From the NCBI RefSeq assembly GCF_008843145.1, contig NZ_CP030265.1:2590001-2654000 (forward strand): a stretch of DNA of 64,000 nt, in the 5' to 3' direction. Below the pieces are notes generated by a model that saw nothing but the letters and a program-made list of their open reading frames with translations, did no database searches and was not told the origin of the DNA. The position numbers were made by a program, and so were the translations under genes. This DNA is from Skermanella pratensis (lineage in GTDB: Bacteria > Pseudomonadota > Alphaproteobacteria > Azospirillales > Azospirillaceae). This document shows positions 17,736 to 26,978 of this stretch, in pieces. Positions within the stretch are counted from its first letter, which is position 1. The number at the start of each line of letters is the position of its first letter.

Positions 17736-18188
17736 ATGGCGGTCAATCTCACCGTGAATGGACAGCGGCACCAGGTGGATGTCCCGCCCGACACGCCGCT
17801 CCTCTGGGTCATCCGTGACGTGCTCGGACTGATCGGCACCAAATACGGATGCGGCATCGCGGCGTGCGGCGCCTGCACGGTCCATGTCGGCGCGGAGGCC
17901 GTCCGCTCCTGCGTCACCTTCGTCGGCGATATCGACGGCCCCGTGACAACGATCGAAGGCCTCGACCCGCAAGGCAACCATCCGGTGCAACGGGCCTGGC
18001 GCGATGCCAACGTGCCCCAGTGCGGCTACTGTCAGGCCGGCCAGATCATGCAGGCGGCGGCGTTCGTGGCGTCCACCCGGAACCCGGACGACCGCCAGAT
18101 CTCCGAGGCGATGTCCGGCAACATCTGCCGGTGCGGCTGCTACCAGCGGATCCACGCCGCCGTGAAAGCGGCCAGCACGGGAGCATGA
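17736..18188 (+). CDS. iorA: 2Fe-2S subunit of molybdenum hydroxylase (isoquinoline 1-oxidoreductase alpha-type)
   Basis: 150 residues, the standard size for the small iron-sulfur subunit. The plant-type ferredoxin cluster uses C39, C44, C47 and C59 ([13 protein letters not shown]). The C-terminal helical domain binds the second cluster with C96, C99, C131 and C133 (CGYCQAGQ, then ICRCGCY). It passes electrons from the molybdenum subunit encoded five bases downstream. There is no FAD subunit gene, which is typical of the two-subunit Ior type where electrons go to a cytochrome. The gene symbol is by family; isoquinoline itself need not be the substrate. Confidence 0.9.
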   Translation: MAVNLTVNGQRHQVDVPPDTPLLWVIRDVLGLIGTKYGCGIAACGACTVHVGAEAVRSCVTFVGDIDGPVTTIEGLDPQGNHPVQRAWRDANVPQCGYCQAGQIMQAAAFVASTRNPDDRQISEAMSGNICRCGCYQRIHAAVKAASTGA

Positions 18189-18192
18189 CGCC

Positions 18193-20499
18193 ATGCCGAA
18201 GCAAGCCCTCATCCAGAACGTCAGCCGCCGCGGCTTCCTCAAGGGCGTCGGTGCCGCGACCGGTTTCGTGGTGGCCCTCCAATTCCTGCCGCGGGGCGCC
18301 TTCGCGGCGGAAACCTACGCAACCGGGGCCGGCGAGATGCCGCACGGCACGGTCAACGATCCCCACGTGTTCATCAGCATCGACCCGTCGGGCACGGTCA
18401 CGATCGTGACGCACCGCTCGGAGATGGGCACCGGCATCCGGACCAGCCTGCCCATGGTCGTCGCCGACGAGCTGGAGGCGGACTGGTCCCGGGTCCGGCT
18501 GACCCAGGCGCCGGCCGACGAGCCGCGCTACGGCAATCAGGACACCGACGGGTCGCGCAGCATGCGGCACTTCATCCAGCCCATGCGCCAGTGCGGCGCC
18601 GCCATGCGCCAGATGCTCGAAGAGGCGGCTGCCCGGGAATGGAAGGTGCCGGTCTCGGAGGTCCAGGCGGCTAACCACGAGGTCGTCCATTCCGGTTCGG
18701 GCCGCAGGCTCGGCTACGGGGATCTCGCCCAGGCTGCCATGGATCTCCCGACGCCGCCCCTCGACCAGCTCAAGCTCAAGAAGGATGCCGCCTTCCGCTA
18801 CATGGGAAAGGGCAACATATCGATCTACGACCTGGACGACATCATCACGGGCAAGGCGCAGTACGGCTACGACACCATGCTTCCCGGCATGAAGTTCGCG
18901 GTCGTGGCGCATCCGCCGGTGGTCGGCGGCAAGGTCAAGTCCTTCGACGCGTCGGAGACCCTGAAGGTTCCCGGGGTGGAGAAGGTCATCGAAATCCAGA
19001 CCCAGGACCCACGCGTGAAGTTCACGCCGCTTGGCGGCATCGCCGTGGTGGCGAGCAACACCTACGCCGCCATGAAGGGCAAGGAAGCCCTGAAGATCGA
19101 GTGGGACGACGGACCGAACGCGTCCTACGACTCCGCCGCCTACAAGGCCGAGATGGAGAAGACGGCCCGCCAGCCGTCGAAGATCGTCCGCAACGAGGGC
19201 GATCCGGAAAAGGCGTTTTCCGCCGCAGCCAGGAAGGTGACGGCGGAATACTACGTCCCCCATCTCGCCTGCGCCCCCATGGAGCCGCCGGTGGCGACGG
19301 CCGTTGTCGGCAACGGCCAATGCGAGGTCTGGGCTCCGCTTCAGTATCCCTACGGCGCGCGGGAGGACTTGGCGAAACTGCTGAACCTGCCCATGGACAA
19401 GGTGAAGGTCAACGTCACGCTTCTGGGCGGCGGCTTCGGGCGCAAGTCGCAGGCCGACTTCGCGCAGGAGGCGGCCCTGGTGTCGCAGGCGCTGGGCGGA
19501 GTGCCGGTGAAGCTCGCCTGGAGCCGGGAAGACGATATCCAGCACAGTTTCTACCATACCGTCTCGCTCGACCACCTGGAGGCGGCGCTCGACGAGAAGG
19601 GCAAGGTCACGGGCTGGCTGCACCGCACCGTGGCGCCGTCCCTCATGTCCACCTTCATGCCGGACCCGAAGCACGAGCACTCGCTCGAACTCGCCATGGG
19701 CGTGGTCGACGTCCCCTTCGCGATCCCCAACATCCGGTGCGAGAACGGCGAAGCGGCTGCCCATACCCGGATCGGCTGGTTCCGGTCGGTCGCCAACATC
19801 CCGCACGCCTTCGCGGCACAGTCCTTCGTGGCCGAGCTCGCCCACAGCCTCGGCAGGGACTCGAAGGATTTCCTCCTGGAACTGATCGGGCCGGCCAGGA
19901 AGCTGGACATCGGCAAGACGGGGATGGTGGAGGAGTTCTGGAACTACGGCGATCCCTACGAGACGTATCCGATCGACACCGGGCGCCTCGCCAATGTCGT
20001 CAGGGTCGCGGCGGACGGGATCGGGTGGGGCCGCACCCTGCCGAAGGGGCACGGCCTCGGCATCGCCGCGCACCGCAGCTTCCTGTCCTACGTGGCGACC
20101 GCGATCGAGGTCGCGATCGACGACCAGGGGAACCTGTCGGTCCCTCGGGTCGACACCGCGATCGACTGCGGCTTCGCGGTCAATCCGGAGCGTATCCGGT
20201 CGCAGATCGAGGGAGCGGCCGTGATGGGCATGAGTTCGACCATGTTCAGCGAGATCACCTTCGAGAAGGGCCGGGCGGTCCAGGCCAACTACGACACCTA
20301 TGAGGTCGCCCGCATCGACACGTCGCCGCTCGACGTGCGCACGCACATCATCCCCCACGGGTACGATGTTCCGGCGAGCGGCGTCGGCGAACCGGGGGTG
20401 CCGCCCTTCGCGCCGGCGCTGTGCAACGCGATCTTCGCGGCGACGGGCAAGCGCATCCGGACCCTGCCGATCGGCGGGCAGGACCTGAGGGCGATCTGA
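18193..20499 (+). CDS. iorB: Molybdopterin-binding subunit of molybdenum hydroxylase (isoquinoline 1-oxidoreductase beta-type, Tat-exported)
   Basis: 768 residues. A Tat signal (SRRGFLKGVG, R12-R13) exports the folded holoenzyme with its cofactor. The family organisation is that of the aldehyde oxidase/xanthine dehydrogenase large subunit, including LLGGGFGRKSQADFAQEA and the C-terminal catalytic Glu in GVGEPG (near residue 733). Members of this two-subunit group oxidise N-heterocycles or aldehydes. Beside a PQQ alcohol dehydrogenase and a cytochrome, oxidation of the aldehyde product to an acid is a reasonable inference, but not shown. It follows the 2Fe-2S subunit by four bases. The very long antisense frame over this gene is a codon shadow. 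Confidence 0.9.
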   Translation: MPKQALIQNVSRRGFLKGVGAATGFVVALQFLPRGAFAAETYATGAGEMPHGTVNDPHVFISIDPSGTVTIVTHRSEMGTGIRTSLPMVVADELEADWSRVRLTQAPADEPRYGNQDTDGSRSMRHFIQPMRQCGAAMRQMLEEAAAREWKVPVSEVQAANHEVVHSGSGRRLGYGDLAQAAMDLPTPPLDQLKLKKDAAFRYMGKGNISIYDLDDIITGKAQYGYDTMLPGMKFAVVAHPPVVGGKVKSFDASETLKVPGVEKVIEIQTQDPRVKFTPLGGIAVVASNTYAAMKGKEALKIEWDDGPNASYDSAAYKAEMEKTARQPSKIVRNEGDPEKAFSAAARKVTAEYYVPHLACAPMEPPVATAVVGNGQCEVWAPLQYPYGAREDLAKLLNLPMDKVKVNVTLLGGGFGRKSQADFAQEAALVSQALGGVPVKLAWSREDDIQHSFYHTVSLDHLEAALDEKGKVTGWLHRTVAPSLMSTFMPDPKHEHSLELAMGVVDVPFAIPNIRCENGEAAAHTRIGWFRSVANIPHAFAAQSFVAELAHSLGRDSKDFLLELIGPARKLDIGKTGMVEEFWNYGDPYETYPIDTGRLANVVRVAADGIGWGRTLPKGHGLGIAAHRSFLSYVATAIEVAIDDQGNLSVPRVDTAIDCGFAVNPERIRSQIEGAAVMGMSSTMFSEITFEKGRAVQANYDTYEVARIDTSPLDVRTHIIPHGYDVPASGVGEPGVPPFAPALCNAIFAATGKRIRTLPIGGQDLRAI

Positions 20500-20599
20500 C
20501 GTCAGCTTCACGCGGTGCTCGAAAGCCGCCGGGCCTCTCCTCGGGGAGAGGTCCGTCATCGGCCCCTTGGCAGGGCCGCGCAATCAATGGGGAAAGAAC

Positions 20600-21235
20600 A
20601 TGTTGGAACGTCCCGGCTTGCTTCCGCCCGTCCTGGCACTGGCCCTCGTGCTCGCGGGCGGGAGCCTTGCCGCGCAGACCATGTCCTCGACCGATACGAT
20701 GCCCATCCGGGTGCGGGGCGAAATCTCCGGCGTCGAGGCGGGCCGCGTCACCGTTCAGAACCGCGACGGCGGCGTGACCGAACTGAAGCTGGCTCCCGAC
20801 GCGAAGGTCTTCACCCTGACCCCGACGGACGCCAAGTCGGTAGCCACCGAAGCGTTCATCGGGGCTGCCGGCGCCTCCGAGCAGAAGGAGAGGATCAAGG
20901 CCGCGGTCGTGGTGGTCTATCCGCAGGGTGCCACGGGCGAAAGCTCGGACTATCTGACCTGGGACCTGACCCCGGACAGCACCATGAGGAACGGCGTCGT
21001 CCGAAGCGTCGAGAGCGGGCCGGACGGGCAGGTCGTCGCTCTCTCCTACCCCCAAGGGGGCTCCACGGTCGTCATTCCGCCCGAGGCCACGGTGATGGCC
21101 CTGGCGCAGGCCGACCATAACCTTCTGCGGAAAGGTGCCCAGATCTTCGTGCCTTCGGCGGAGAAAGGATCCGATGGCTCCTTGGAAGCCGACATGGTGG
21201 CCGTGGGGACGGACGGGTTCAAGCCGCCGCTATGA
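20600..21235 (+). CDS. Exported protein of unknown function at the end of the oxidation cluster
   Basis: 211 residues from the ATG at 20600, which has GGGGAAAG upstream; an earlier in-frame ATG at 20567 is less likely. A signal peptide (about 1-26, ending LAAQT) is followed by a small beta-barrel-like segment IRVRGEISGVEAGRVTVQNR, similar in style to DUF5666 domains, and a second similar stretch near 150-185. The family cannot be named with certainty. The gene follows iorB by about 100 bases and its last bases overlap the end of the convergent hydrolase gene by six bases, so it is the last gene of the rightward unit. Confidence 0.6.
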   Translation: MLERPGLLPPVLALALVLAGGSLAAQTMSSTDTMPIRVRGEISGVEAGRVTVQNRDGGVTELKLAPDAKVFTLTPTDAKSVATEAFIGAAGASEQKERIKAAVVVVYPQGATGESSDYLTWDLTPDSTMRNGVVRSVESGPDGQVVALSYPQGGSTVVIPPEATVMALAQADHNLLRKGAQIFVPSAEKGSDGSLEADMVAVGTDGFKPPL

Positions 21236-22024
21236 GGCCGATCGGCGGATGGGCCAGGTCCGGGCCTGCGCCGGGGGAGCGCCGCCGTTGCTGCGTGATC
21301 CCAGGATCATCTCGGCCGCCCAGGTGACCAGGAGGGAGGTATAGGCCGCCTGCCAGGCCTTTTCCGTCAGTCCATGATCGGCATCCGCGATCACACGGTA
21401 TGTCAGGGAGCGGCTCCTGTCGAAGGCGGTGCGGTAGTTGGCGATGACGGGGTGCGGGATGATGGTGTCGCGCTCGCATTCGACGACCAGCGCATCGCCT
21501 TCGTAGGCTGCGCAGGCGGCGAGGGCGCGGTTGTCCTCCGGCCGTACCCGCTTCCGGCGATAGGCGGCTATCTCGTCGCGGTTCAGCCGCTGCTTGGGCA
21601 AGGCCCAGTCCTCGTCGCGATAGAGAGCGGGTGCGCGCAGGGCCAGCCATCGGACCGGCCGCAGGGAAGTGAGGATGGTGGCGAGGTAGCCGCCGTAGCT
21701 GCTGCCCACCACCGCGATCGCCGATGCATTCACCGAAGGGTGGCGTGCGAGCGTGTCGTAGGCGGCCAGCAGGTCGTTCAGGTTTTCTTCGCGCGTCACG
21801 GTCTCGTACTGTCCTTCGGTCCGCCCGTGCCCGCGCAGATCGATCGTCAGGCAGATGCAGCCCAGCGTCGCGATCTCTCGCGCCCGCGCCAGATAATGTT
21901 CCTGGGTTCCGCCCCAGCCATGGACGAACAGCACGCCTGGCAAGGAGGTTTCCGGCGTCACGAGGGTTCCGGCGATGCTCTGGCCGCCGACAGGGATGTC
22001 GATCGCTTCATCGGTCGTCGTCAT
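21230..22024 (-). CDS. Alpha/beta hydrolase (dienelactone hydrolase/S9 peptidase-like)
   Basis: 264 residues. The fold shows an oxyanion region LFVHGWGGTQEHY, nucleophile GSSYGG (Ser near residue 119), acid in VECERDTIIPH and catalytic His in DADHGL near the C-terminus. The substrate is unknown. The ATG at 22024 lies inside the end of the upstream DUF3182 gene (17-base overlap), so the two are co-translated. The frame is open further upstream but that part only shadows DUF3182. Confidence 0.82.
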   Translation of the reverse strand: MTTTDEAIDIPVGGQSIAGTLVTPETSLPGVLFVHGWGGTQEHYLARAREIATLGCICLTIDLRGHGRTEGQYETVTREENLNDLLAAYDTLARHPSVNASAIAVVGSSYGGYLATILTSLRPVRWLALRAPALYRDEDWALPKQRLNRDEIAAYRRKRVRPEDNRALAACAAYEGDALVVECERDTIIPHPVIANYRTAFDRSRSLTYRVIADADHGLTEKAWQAAYTSLLVTWAAEMILGSRSNGGAPPAQARTWPIRRSAS

Positions 22025-23170
22025 GGGGTTCCAACATGCTGTACTTGAGGAGAGGGCCGGTGCGGTCGTCGATGCCGTTGAAATAGACTGTCGCGCCCGG
22101 CGGCGGCGAATAGCCTTCGCCGTAGACTTCGATCGTCGCGGCGCGTAGCGCGCGGGCTGACGGGTCGGCGCGGAAGCCTTCGACCACCGCCAGCTCGGCG
22201 CCGCTGGCTCCGCCCATGCGCCACGATTGCTCCAGCACGCCGGTACGGCGCCTGCCGTTGCCGACCAATCCAATCGCGATGTCGTAGTTCCGGCGCGAGA
22301 CGATCATGCCCGGAAAACTTCTCATCGCCGCGCCGTCATAGATTCGAGCCTGGGCGACCGCCTCCTGTGCTCCGTCGGGCAACGGCAGCGACAGCAGGCT
22401 GTCGAAGCCGCCTCGCGCCGCCAGCAGGTCGGTGCCGCCGTAGGCCAGGTTGCCGTGGTTGTCGGGCGTGAGCCGCTGGGTCCCGAAATAGCTGATGACC
22501 AGATCGGCGACGCGGACCTGGCCGACGCTGCGGGTTTCGACCTTTTCCAGATTCTCCTCCAGCACCAGCCCGTATGTCGCGAGCTCCTGCGGATCGACGG
22601 CTTCAACCAGGGGAGCCAGCTCGCGGGCGTCGCGCACGACCGTCTGGCCCCTGCCGCCTTTCTCCCGGACGGGCTTGACCCGGACCGGTCCCTCGGCCAG
22701 CAGGCGGCGGCACGCCACATCGGCGTCGGCGGCGCTGAACACCGTGAAACCGGGCAGAACAGCGTCCCGGATCCGGTGCCCGAATTCATGCGACCAGCCC
22801 ACGGGTGCCGCGGCGCCAGGTTCCACAGTCGGGTGGGAGATGGCCTTGGTGGCGACGAAGGCATATGGCACGATGCCGCCGAACAGGTCGTCCTCGGTCG
22901 CGATGGCAAGCTGGTCGGCAATATCCGTACCGACCAGGGTGTCGTCGGGGACGTAGTATAGCGGCGGAGCGTAACGCCCGGATGGCTCGAAATCCCCGCA
23001 TAACGGAAGTTCTTCACCTGCGCCAGCTTGCGGGCGATCAGCGCGGCCGTTTCCGCTTCGTGCCGGCTCCGGCTGGCCAGGGTGGGAATTGCGACCACTG
23101 TTCCCCGATAAGCCCTTCGCTCATCCCCGCCCTCGCCGAAGGCGGCGTCCGATCCCGTCCTCGCGTTCAT
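22008..23170 (-). CDS. DUF3182 family protein (frame disrupted by one base near 22979)
   Basis: About 387 residues when repaired. The N-terminal part reads MNARTGSDAAFGEGG to LAQVKNFRYAGISSHPG in one frame. The rest continues without loss in the next frame as RYAPPLYYVPDDTLVGTDIA, then the long conserved C-terminal part (VKPVREKGGRGQTVV, FGTQRLTPDNHGN, MIVSRRNYDIAIG). One extra C or G in the CCGGG run at about 22976-22981 restores the frame exactly at the Pro-Gly-Arg junction. The function of DUF3182 is not established; the middle part resembles an ATP-grasp-like lysine/glycine loop. It is coupled to the downstream hydrolase. A real pseudogene is possible but a sequencing error is more likely. 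Confidence 0.78.
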
Positions 23171-23274
23171 CGTGCAGGACCATCTCCTCATCCGGTGCCT
23201 TCCGCAAGACCACGGACGGCGCGCCTTCTCCTACAATCGGCGTTGGTGAAGAACGTTCCGGCATCGAAGGCGAA

Positions 23275-24195
23275 TCAAGCCAGGCTGTAATCGACCGGTT
23301 GCAGCGGCGGCGGCAGGTCGGTTTCGCCCAGGGCGGCCAGAAGGTCGATCTCCATGCGCCGGCACATGGCTTCAAGGGGAAGGTTGTTCGGCAGAAGGCC
23401 GAACGGCTCCTCGATCTCGTCTCCGATGGCGTCGAGCCCGAAGAAGGTATAGGAGACCAGCCCGACGACGAAGGGCGTCATGAAGCCGGTGGTGTCCTGG
23501 AGTCCGAAGGGCAAGGCGAAACAGTACAGATATGCGGTGCGGTGGAGCAGCAGGGAATAGGAGAACGGCAGCGGCGTGTGCCGGATGCGCTCGCAGCCCG
23601 CCTGGACTCCCGCCAAGACGGTCAGGTTCTGCTCAAGCTGCGCCAGCAGCATGGGGTCCAGGCGGCCGCCCGCGCCGAGCGCCGCGGCATCCCGGCTGAG
23701 AAGGTGCAGCAGGTGGTCCGGCCCGTTGGCCGATGCCGCCATGGTCCTTGCGTCGGCCTCGGACAGGTACCGTCGGCTCTGGTCGTCCCAGGTCCCGCGC
23801 AGATGGTGTTTGAGGGCGTAGGCGAACGCGATCAGCCGCCGGACCATGATGCGGGGCCGTTCCGCATCCTGCGCCGCCGGCCGCGCATGGCTGACGACCA
23901 GCCGCGTCGCCGAGCGGGCGCCGATCAACAGTTCACCCCAGAGCTTGCGTCCTTCCCACCAGCGGTCATAGGTGGCGGTGTTGCGGAACCCCAGGAAGAT
24001 GGCGAGCGCCAGCCCGATCAGGCTGAACGGAATGGGAGTCAGCGTCACCTTGTGATCGAATAGGGTGCCATGGGCCAGCGTCACGAGGAAGGCCACGGCG
24101 ACGGTGGAGAGCACCTGCCATTTTATGCGCGGGACGATCGACCCCTTCATGATGAAGAACAGTTGAAAGGCCGACGGACGGTTGCGGACGATCAT
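23275..24195 (-). CDS. Bestrophin family membrane protein
   Basis: 306 residues. N-terminal hydrophobic segments (about 26-75) lead into FLGFRNTATYDRWWEGRKLW, the signature of bacterial bestrophins (formerly UPF0187). The C-terminal part has DAIGDEIEEPFGLLPNNLPL, the conserved acidic helix that follows the second hydrophobic region. Bacterial homologues form pentameric ion channels. There is no obvious link to neighbours; it lies on the same strand about 100 bases upstream of the DUF3182 gene. Confidence 0.9.
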   Translation of the reverse strand: MIVRNRPSAFQLFFIMKGSIVPRIKWQVLSTVAVAFLVTLAHGTLFDHKVTLTPIPFSLIGLALAIFLGFRNTATYDRWWEGRKLWGELLIGARSATRLVVSHARPAAQDAERPRIMVRRLIAFAYALKHHLRGTWDDQSRRYLSEADARTMAASANGPDHLLHLLSRDAAALGAGGRLDPMLLAQLEQNLTVLAGVQAGCERIRHTPLPFSYSLLLHRTAYLYCFALPFGLQDTTGFMTPFVVGLVSYTFFGLDAIGDEIEEPFGLLPNNLPLEAMCRRMEIDLLAALGETDLPPPLQPVDYSLA

Positions 24196-24310
24196 GACGG
24201 TCTCGTTGTTGCGGTCATGATGAACAGTCGGCCGTGGCCGTCGTTGCCGTGCCGGCTCCGGGTGGAACCGCCGGCGGACGATCAGGACTTCGTGCCCGAC
24301 GGTCCCGTGA

Positions 24311-25738
24311 TCAGGGAGCGCCGTCCTCCGGATCGGTGCAGGAATGCTGGCGGCTGGACACGGTGATGCGGAAGTTTGTTCCGCGGGCTACCGGCAGGAT
24401 CTCCATCATGCCGCCGATCTGGCGCGTCAGCGCCGTGACGATGCGCATGCCCAAGGTCCGCGATTTGGCGGCATCGAAACCAGGGGGCAGTCCCGGTCCC
24501 TGATCGCTCACGGACAGCCCGTAGCCGTCCGCCCAGCATTCCAGCGAGACGCTGATGACGGCGGGATCGGTGCCGCGATGCTTGATCGCGTTGGTGATCA
24601 ACTCGTTCGTGATCAGGCCGAGTGGAGCGGCGTGATCGATGTTCACTTCCAGCGGATCGGCCGCGAGTTCGATGGTGCAGACGCGCTCGCCCGACGCCTG
24701 GACCAGATCGTCGCACATTTCCTGCAGGAAGGCCGCGAAGTCCAGGGTGCGGAACCTGTCGGCCTGGTAGAGGCGATGATGTACGCGGGCCACCGCGGAG
24801 ATCCGGTCGGATGCCTCCTTGAGCAGCGAGCGGGCGGACTTGTCGCTGAGACTCGCCATCTGGAGGTTCAGCAGCCCGGACACGAGCTGCAGGCTGTTCT
24901 TGACCCGGTGGTTGATCTCCCGGAGAAGCACCGTCTTGTCCGCCACGGCCTGTTCCAGGGCGTCCCGGACGCGCCGGCGTTCCGTCACGTCCCGCAGGAT
25001 GCCGGTCACGAAGTTCCGGTTCTCGCTCTGCCAGCGCGCCAGCGACAGTTCGAGGTTCAGCACCGCTCCGTCGTGCCGCCGTACCGTCAGTTCGACCGGA
25101 TGCGCCGAGGTCTCCTGAAGCGCCAGGGCATCCTGGTTGCGTGGCCAGGGGACATCCCCGCCGGGCGACAGCAGATGGGCGATGTCCTGTCCGACGGCGT
25201 CATGCGGGCCGAGGCCGAAGATGCGCTGGGCGGCCGAGTTCATCCATTGCAGCGTCCCCCCGGCATCGGTCGTGACGATGGCATCCTGCGCCGTGTCGAC
25301 GACCGCCCTGTACTGCGCGTCCCGCCTTTCGCGCAGCAGGCGTTCGCGCTCGACGGTCACCGTGACGTCCTTGACCTGGATCAGGCATTCCCGGCCGGCC
25401 GGGGATGGAAGAGGGCGGATGATAAGGTCGTGGAGCAGCGGCCGTCCGTCCGGCAGGTGCAGGGGAAGCAACTTGGCATGCAGCGAGTGGGTCAGGATGC
25501 TGGATGCCCCGGCCTGGAGCGCATCGTTGATCGCGTCGCCGAACCGCGTGTCGAGCAGCGCCGGAAACGCTTCCCAGATCGACCGCCCGACCAGCGTCGC
25601 CTGGGCAACGTCGGTGGCGCGCTCCATCCAGACGTTCCAGGTCACGACGCGATGATCCCCGCCCAGGATGATGATGCCGGAGTCGAGCGCATCCAGCACG
25701 AGGCTGCCGTGATGGAGGGAGTCGGACGACGGGCTCAT
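24311..25738 (-). CDS. PAS-PAS sensor histidine kinase of the HisKA_2 type
   Basis: 475 residues, no membrane segment. Two PAS domains (about 10-125 and 140-255, the second followed by the PAC-like GILRDVTERRR). The kinase part starts LLREINHRVKNSLQLVSG with phospho-acceptor H277, typical of HisKA_2. The ATPase domain has an N box LITNELITNAIKHRG, a G1 box SDQGPGLPPG and LGMRIVTALTRQIGG. It is soluble, so it likely senses a cytoplasmic cue. Its ATG overlaps the CheC stop (ATGA), making it the last gene of a receiver-CheC-kinase unit downstream of the chemosensory operon. The partner is probably the receiver protein at 26379-26762, by inference. Confidence 0.9.
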   Translation of the reverse strand: MSPSSDSLHHGSLVLDALDSGIIILGGDHRVVTWNVWMERATDVAQATLVGRSIWEAFPALLDTRFGDAINDALQAGASSILTHSLHAKLLPLHLPDGRPLLHDLIIRPLPSPAGRECLIQVKDVTVTVERERLLRERRDAQYRAVVDTAQDAIVTTDAGGTLQWMNSAAQRIFGLGPHDAVGQDIAHLLSPGGDVPWPRNQDALALQETSAHPVELTVRRHDGAVLNLELSLARWQSENRNFVTGILRDVTERRRVRDALEQAVADKTVLLREINHRVKNSLQLVSGLLNLQMASLSDKSARSLLKEASDRISAVARVHHRLYQADRFRTLDFAAFLQEMCDDLVQASGERVCTIELAADPLEVNIDHAAPLGLITNELITNAIKHRGTDPAVISVSLECWADGYGLSVSDQGPGLPPGFDAAKSRTLGMRIVTALTRQIGGMMEILPVARGTNFRITVSSRQHSCTDPEDGAP

Positions 25739-26382
25739 TCTTTGTCTTCAAGTCCGTCGATATAGTCGCCTATCAGCGACTTGATCGCGCTGAGCGACGG
25801 AAAATCCATGAAGAGGGCGATGTAGCCGTTGATGTTGCGGGCGCGCACGGCGAAGTCGATGGTCAGGAACATGACCATTTCGCCGGGGTCGTCCGCATCG
25901 GCGCCCAGCAGCACCACCTGGCTGCTGCCGCGCATCACGCGGGGCAGTGACATGTCGAGCGCCTGCTTGAGCATGTTGGCCATGACGACCAGGCACCCGT
26001 TCAGCACCACGTTGCCGACCTCGGCCAGCGCCTCCTGCTCCAGGTCCACGATCTCTTCGAGGGACAGCCCATCGTCCAGGATGGTGCGGACGAGCTCCAG
26101 GCTCTTCGCTTCCGGGAAGATCAGCAGGGCCTGGCCGGAAAAGGAGCCGCGGAAGTTCTGCCCGACGGCGATCAGGCTGCTGTTCTCCCGGTTCGAAAGC
26201 CAGCCGACGGCCTGGTCCCGACTCATGATCTCGGTGCGCGGAACGGACAGGTGGACCTGGTCCTTGACCATCCGGCCGAGGTTCTTGGCGGCCCGGCTGA
26301 CGCCGATATTGATGATCTCGGTCAGGGCATCGCGTTCCAGCTCGGTCAGCAGGAGTTTGCCGCCATCGTCGTCCTGCGTCAT
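25735..26382 (-). CDS. cheC: CheC-type phosphatase of receiver proteins
   Basis: 215 residues. Two repeats of the CheC active-site pattern are visible: ALTEIINIGVSRAAKNLG (about 18-35) and ALAEVGNVVLNGCLVVMANM (about 117-136), each with the conserved acidic residue, Glu and Asn spacing. CheC proteins dephosphorylate CheY-like receivers, here probably the receiver encoded just upstream. Alphaproteobacteria often use phosphate sinks instead, so a CheC here is worth noting. Both ends overlap neighbours by four bases. No CheD gene is seen. Confidence 0.85.
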   Translation of the reverse strand: MTQDDDGGKLLLTELERDALTEIINIGVSRAAKNLGRMVKDQVHLSVPRTEIMSRDQAVGWLSNRENSSLIAVGQNFRGSFSGQALLIFPEAKSLELVRTILDDGLSLEEIVDLEQEALAEVGNVVLNGCLVVMANMLKQALDMSLPRVMRGSSQVVLLGADADDPGEMVMFLTIDFAVRARNINGYIALFMDFPSLSAIKSLIGDYIDGLEDKE

Positions 26383-26762
26383 TTGCCTGCGCGCCTTAGC
26401 TTGAGGGCGGCTCCGGACAGGAAAGCGGCCAAACTTTCCTCGGTCAGCGGCTTCTCGACGAAGGCGGTGTCGAGTTCCCGCGCGCGGGCGAGGATCGCAT
26501 CCTGCGCATTGGCCGAAATGATCGCCATGGGCATGTCAGGGTTGGCGGCGCGCATTTCCTCGGCCAGGGACAGGCCGTCGCGATCCGGCATGTTGAAGTC
26601 GATCAGGGCGATATCGATACCTTTGTCGGCCAGCAGGCCGAGAGCTTCCTGCGCGCTGGCCGCTTCCACGATCTCCCAGTCCGATCGGGTCTTCTCGAGG
26701 ATGCGCTTGACGACCATACGGGCCAGCTTGCTGTCATCCACAACCAGTACGGTACGCGCCAT
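26379..26762 (-). CDS. Single-domain response regulator (CheY-like)
   Basis: 127 residues. The receiver pattern is complete: acidic pair VVDDS (D9-D10), phospho-acceptor D55 (ALIDFNMPDRDG), switch Ser near 84 (AIISANA) and Lys in VEKPLTE. There is no output domain. The start at 26762 (MARTVLVVDD) is better than the earlier in-frame ATG because the receiver fold begins there. It opens a second unit, receiver-cheC-kinase, after a 216-base gap from the main chemosensory operon. Confidence 0.9.
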   Translation of the reverse strand: MARTVLVVDDSKLARMVVKRILEKTRSDWEIVEAASAQEALGLLADKGIDIALIDFNMPDRDGLSLAEEMRAANPDMPMAIISANAQDAILARARELDTAFVEKPLTEESLAAFLSGAALKLRRAGK

Positions 26763-26978
26763 ACTCTCAAATCTCCAAACGTGCGTTCCAGCCCACCGCT
26801 CCGATCGCACACCCCTTCAGAGAGGGACCTGTCGTCCAATTCGACCTTAGCGTATCCTGGGCCGGCACATTGATAACAAATAATGCAACCCCGTCCGGCG
26901 GGATTCCAGATGAATGTGGCAGTGCAAATGAACTGCCTTCACATCCTTGTCAAGAGGAATGAATATTCCGTTTCAATG

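Noticed and set aside
18046-20583. 845-codon open frame antisense to the molybdenum hydroxylase large subunit
   Set aside because: No recognisable domain, Asp/His/Arg/Val-rich composition typical of antisense frames, and the sense strand has a clear enzyme.
26925-26953. TTGACA on the minus strand upstream of the second receiver gene as a sigma-70 promoter
   Set aside because: The -35 is perfect but the hexamer 17 bases later (CATTTG) is a poor -10, so I did not list it.
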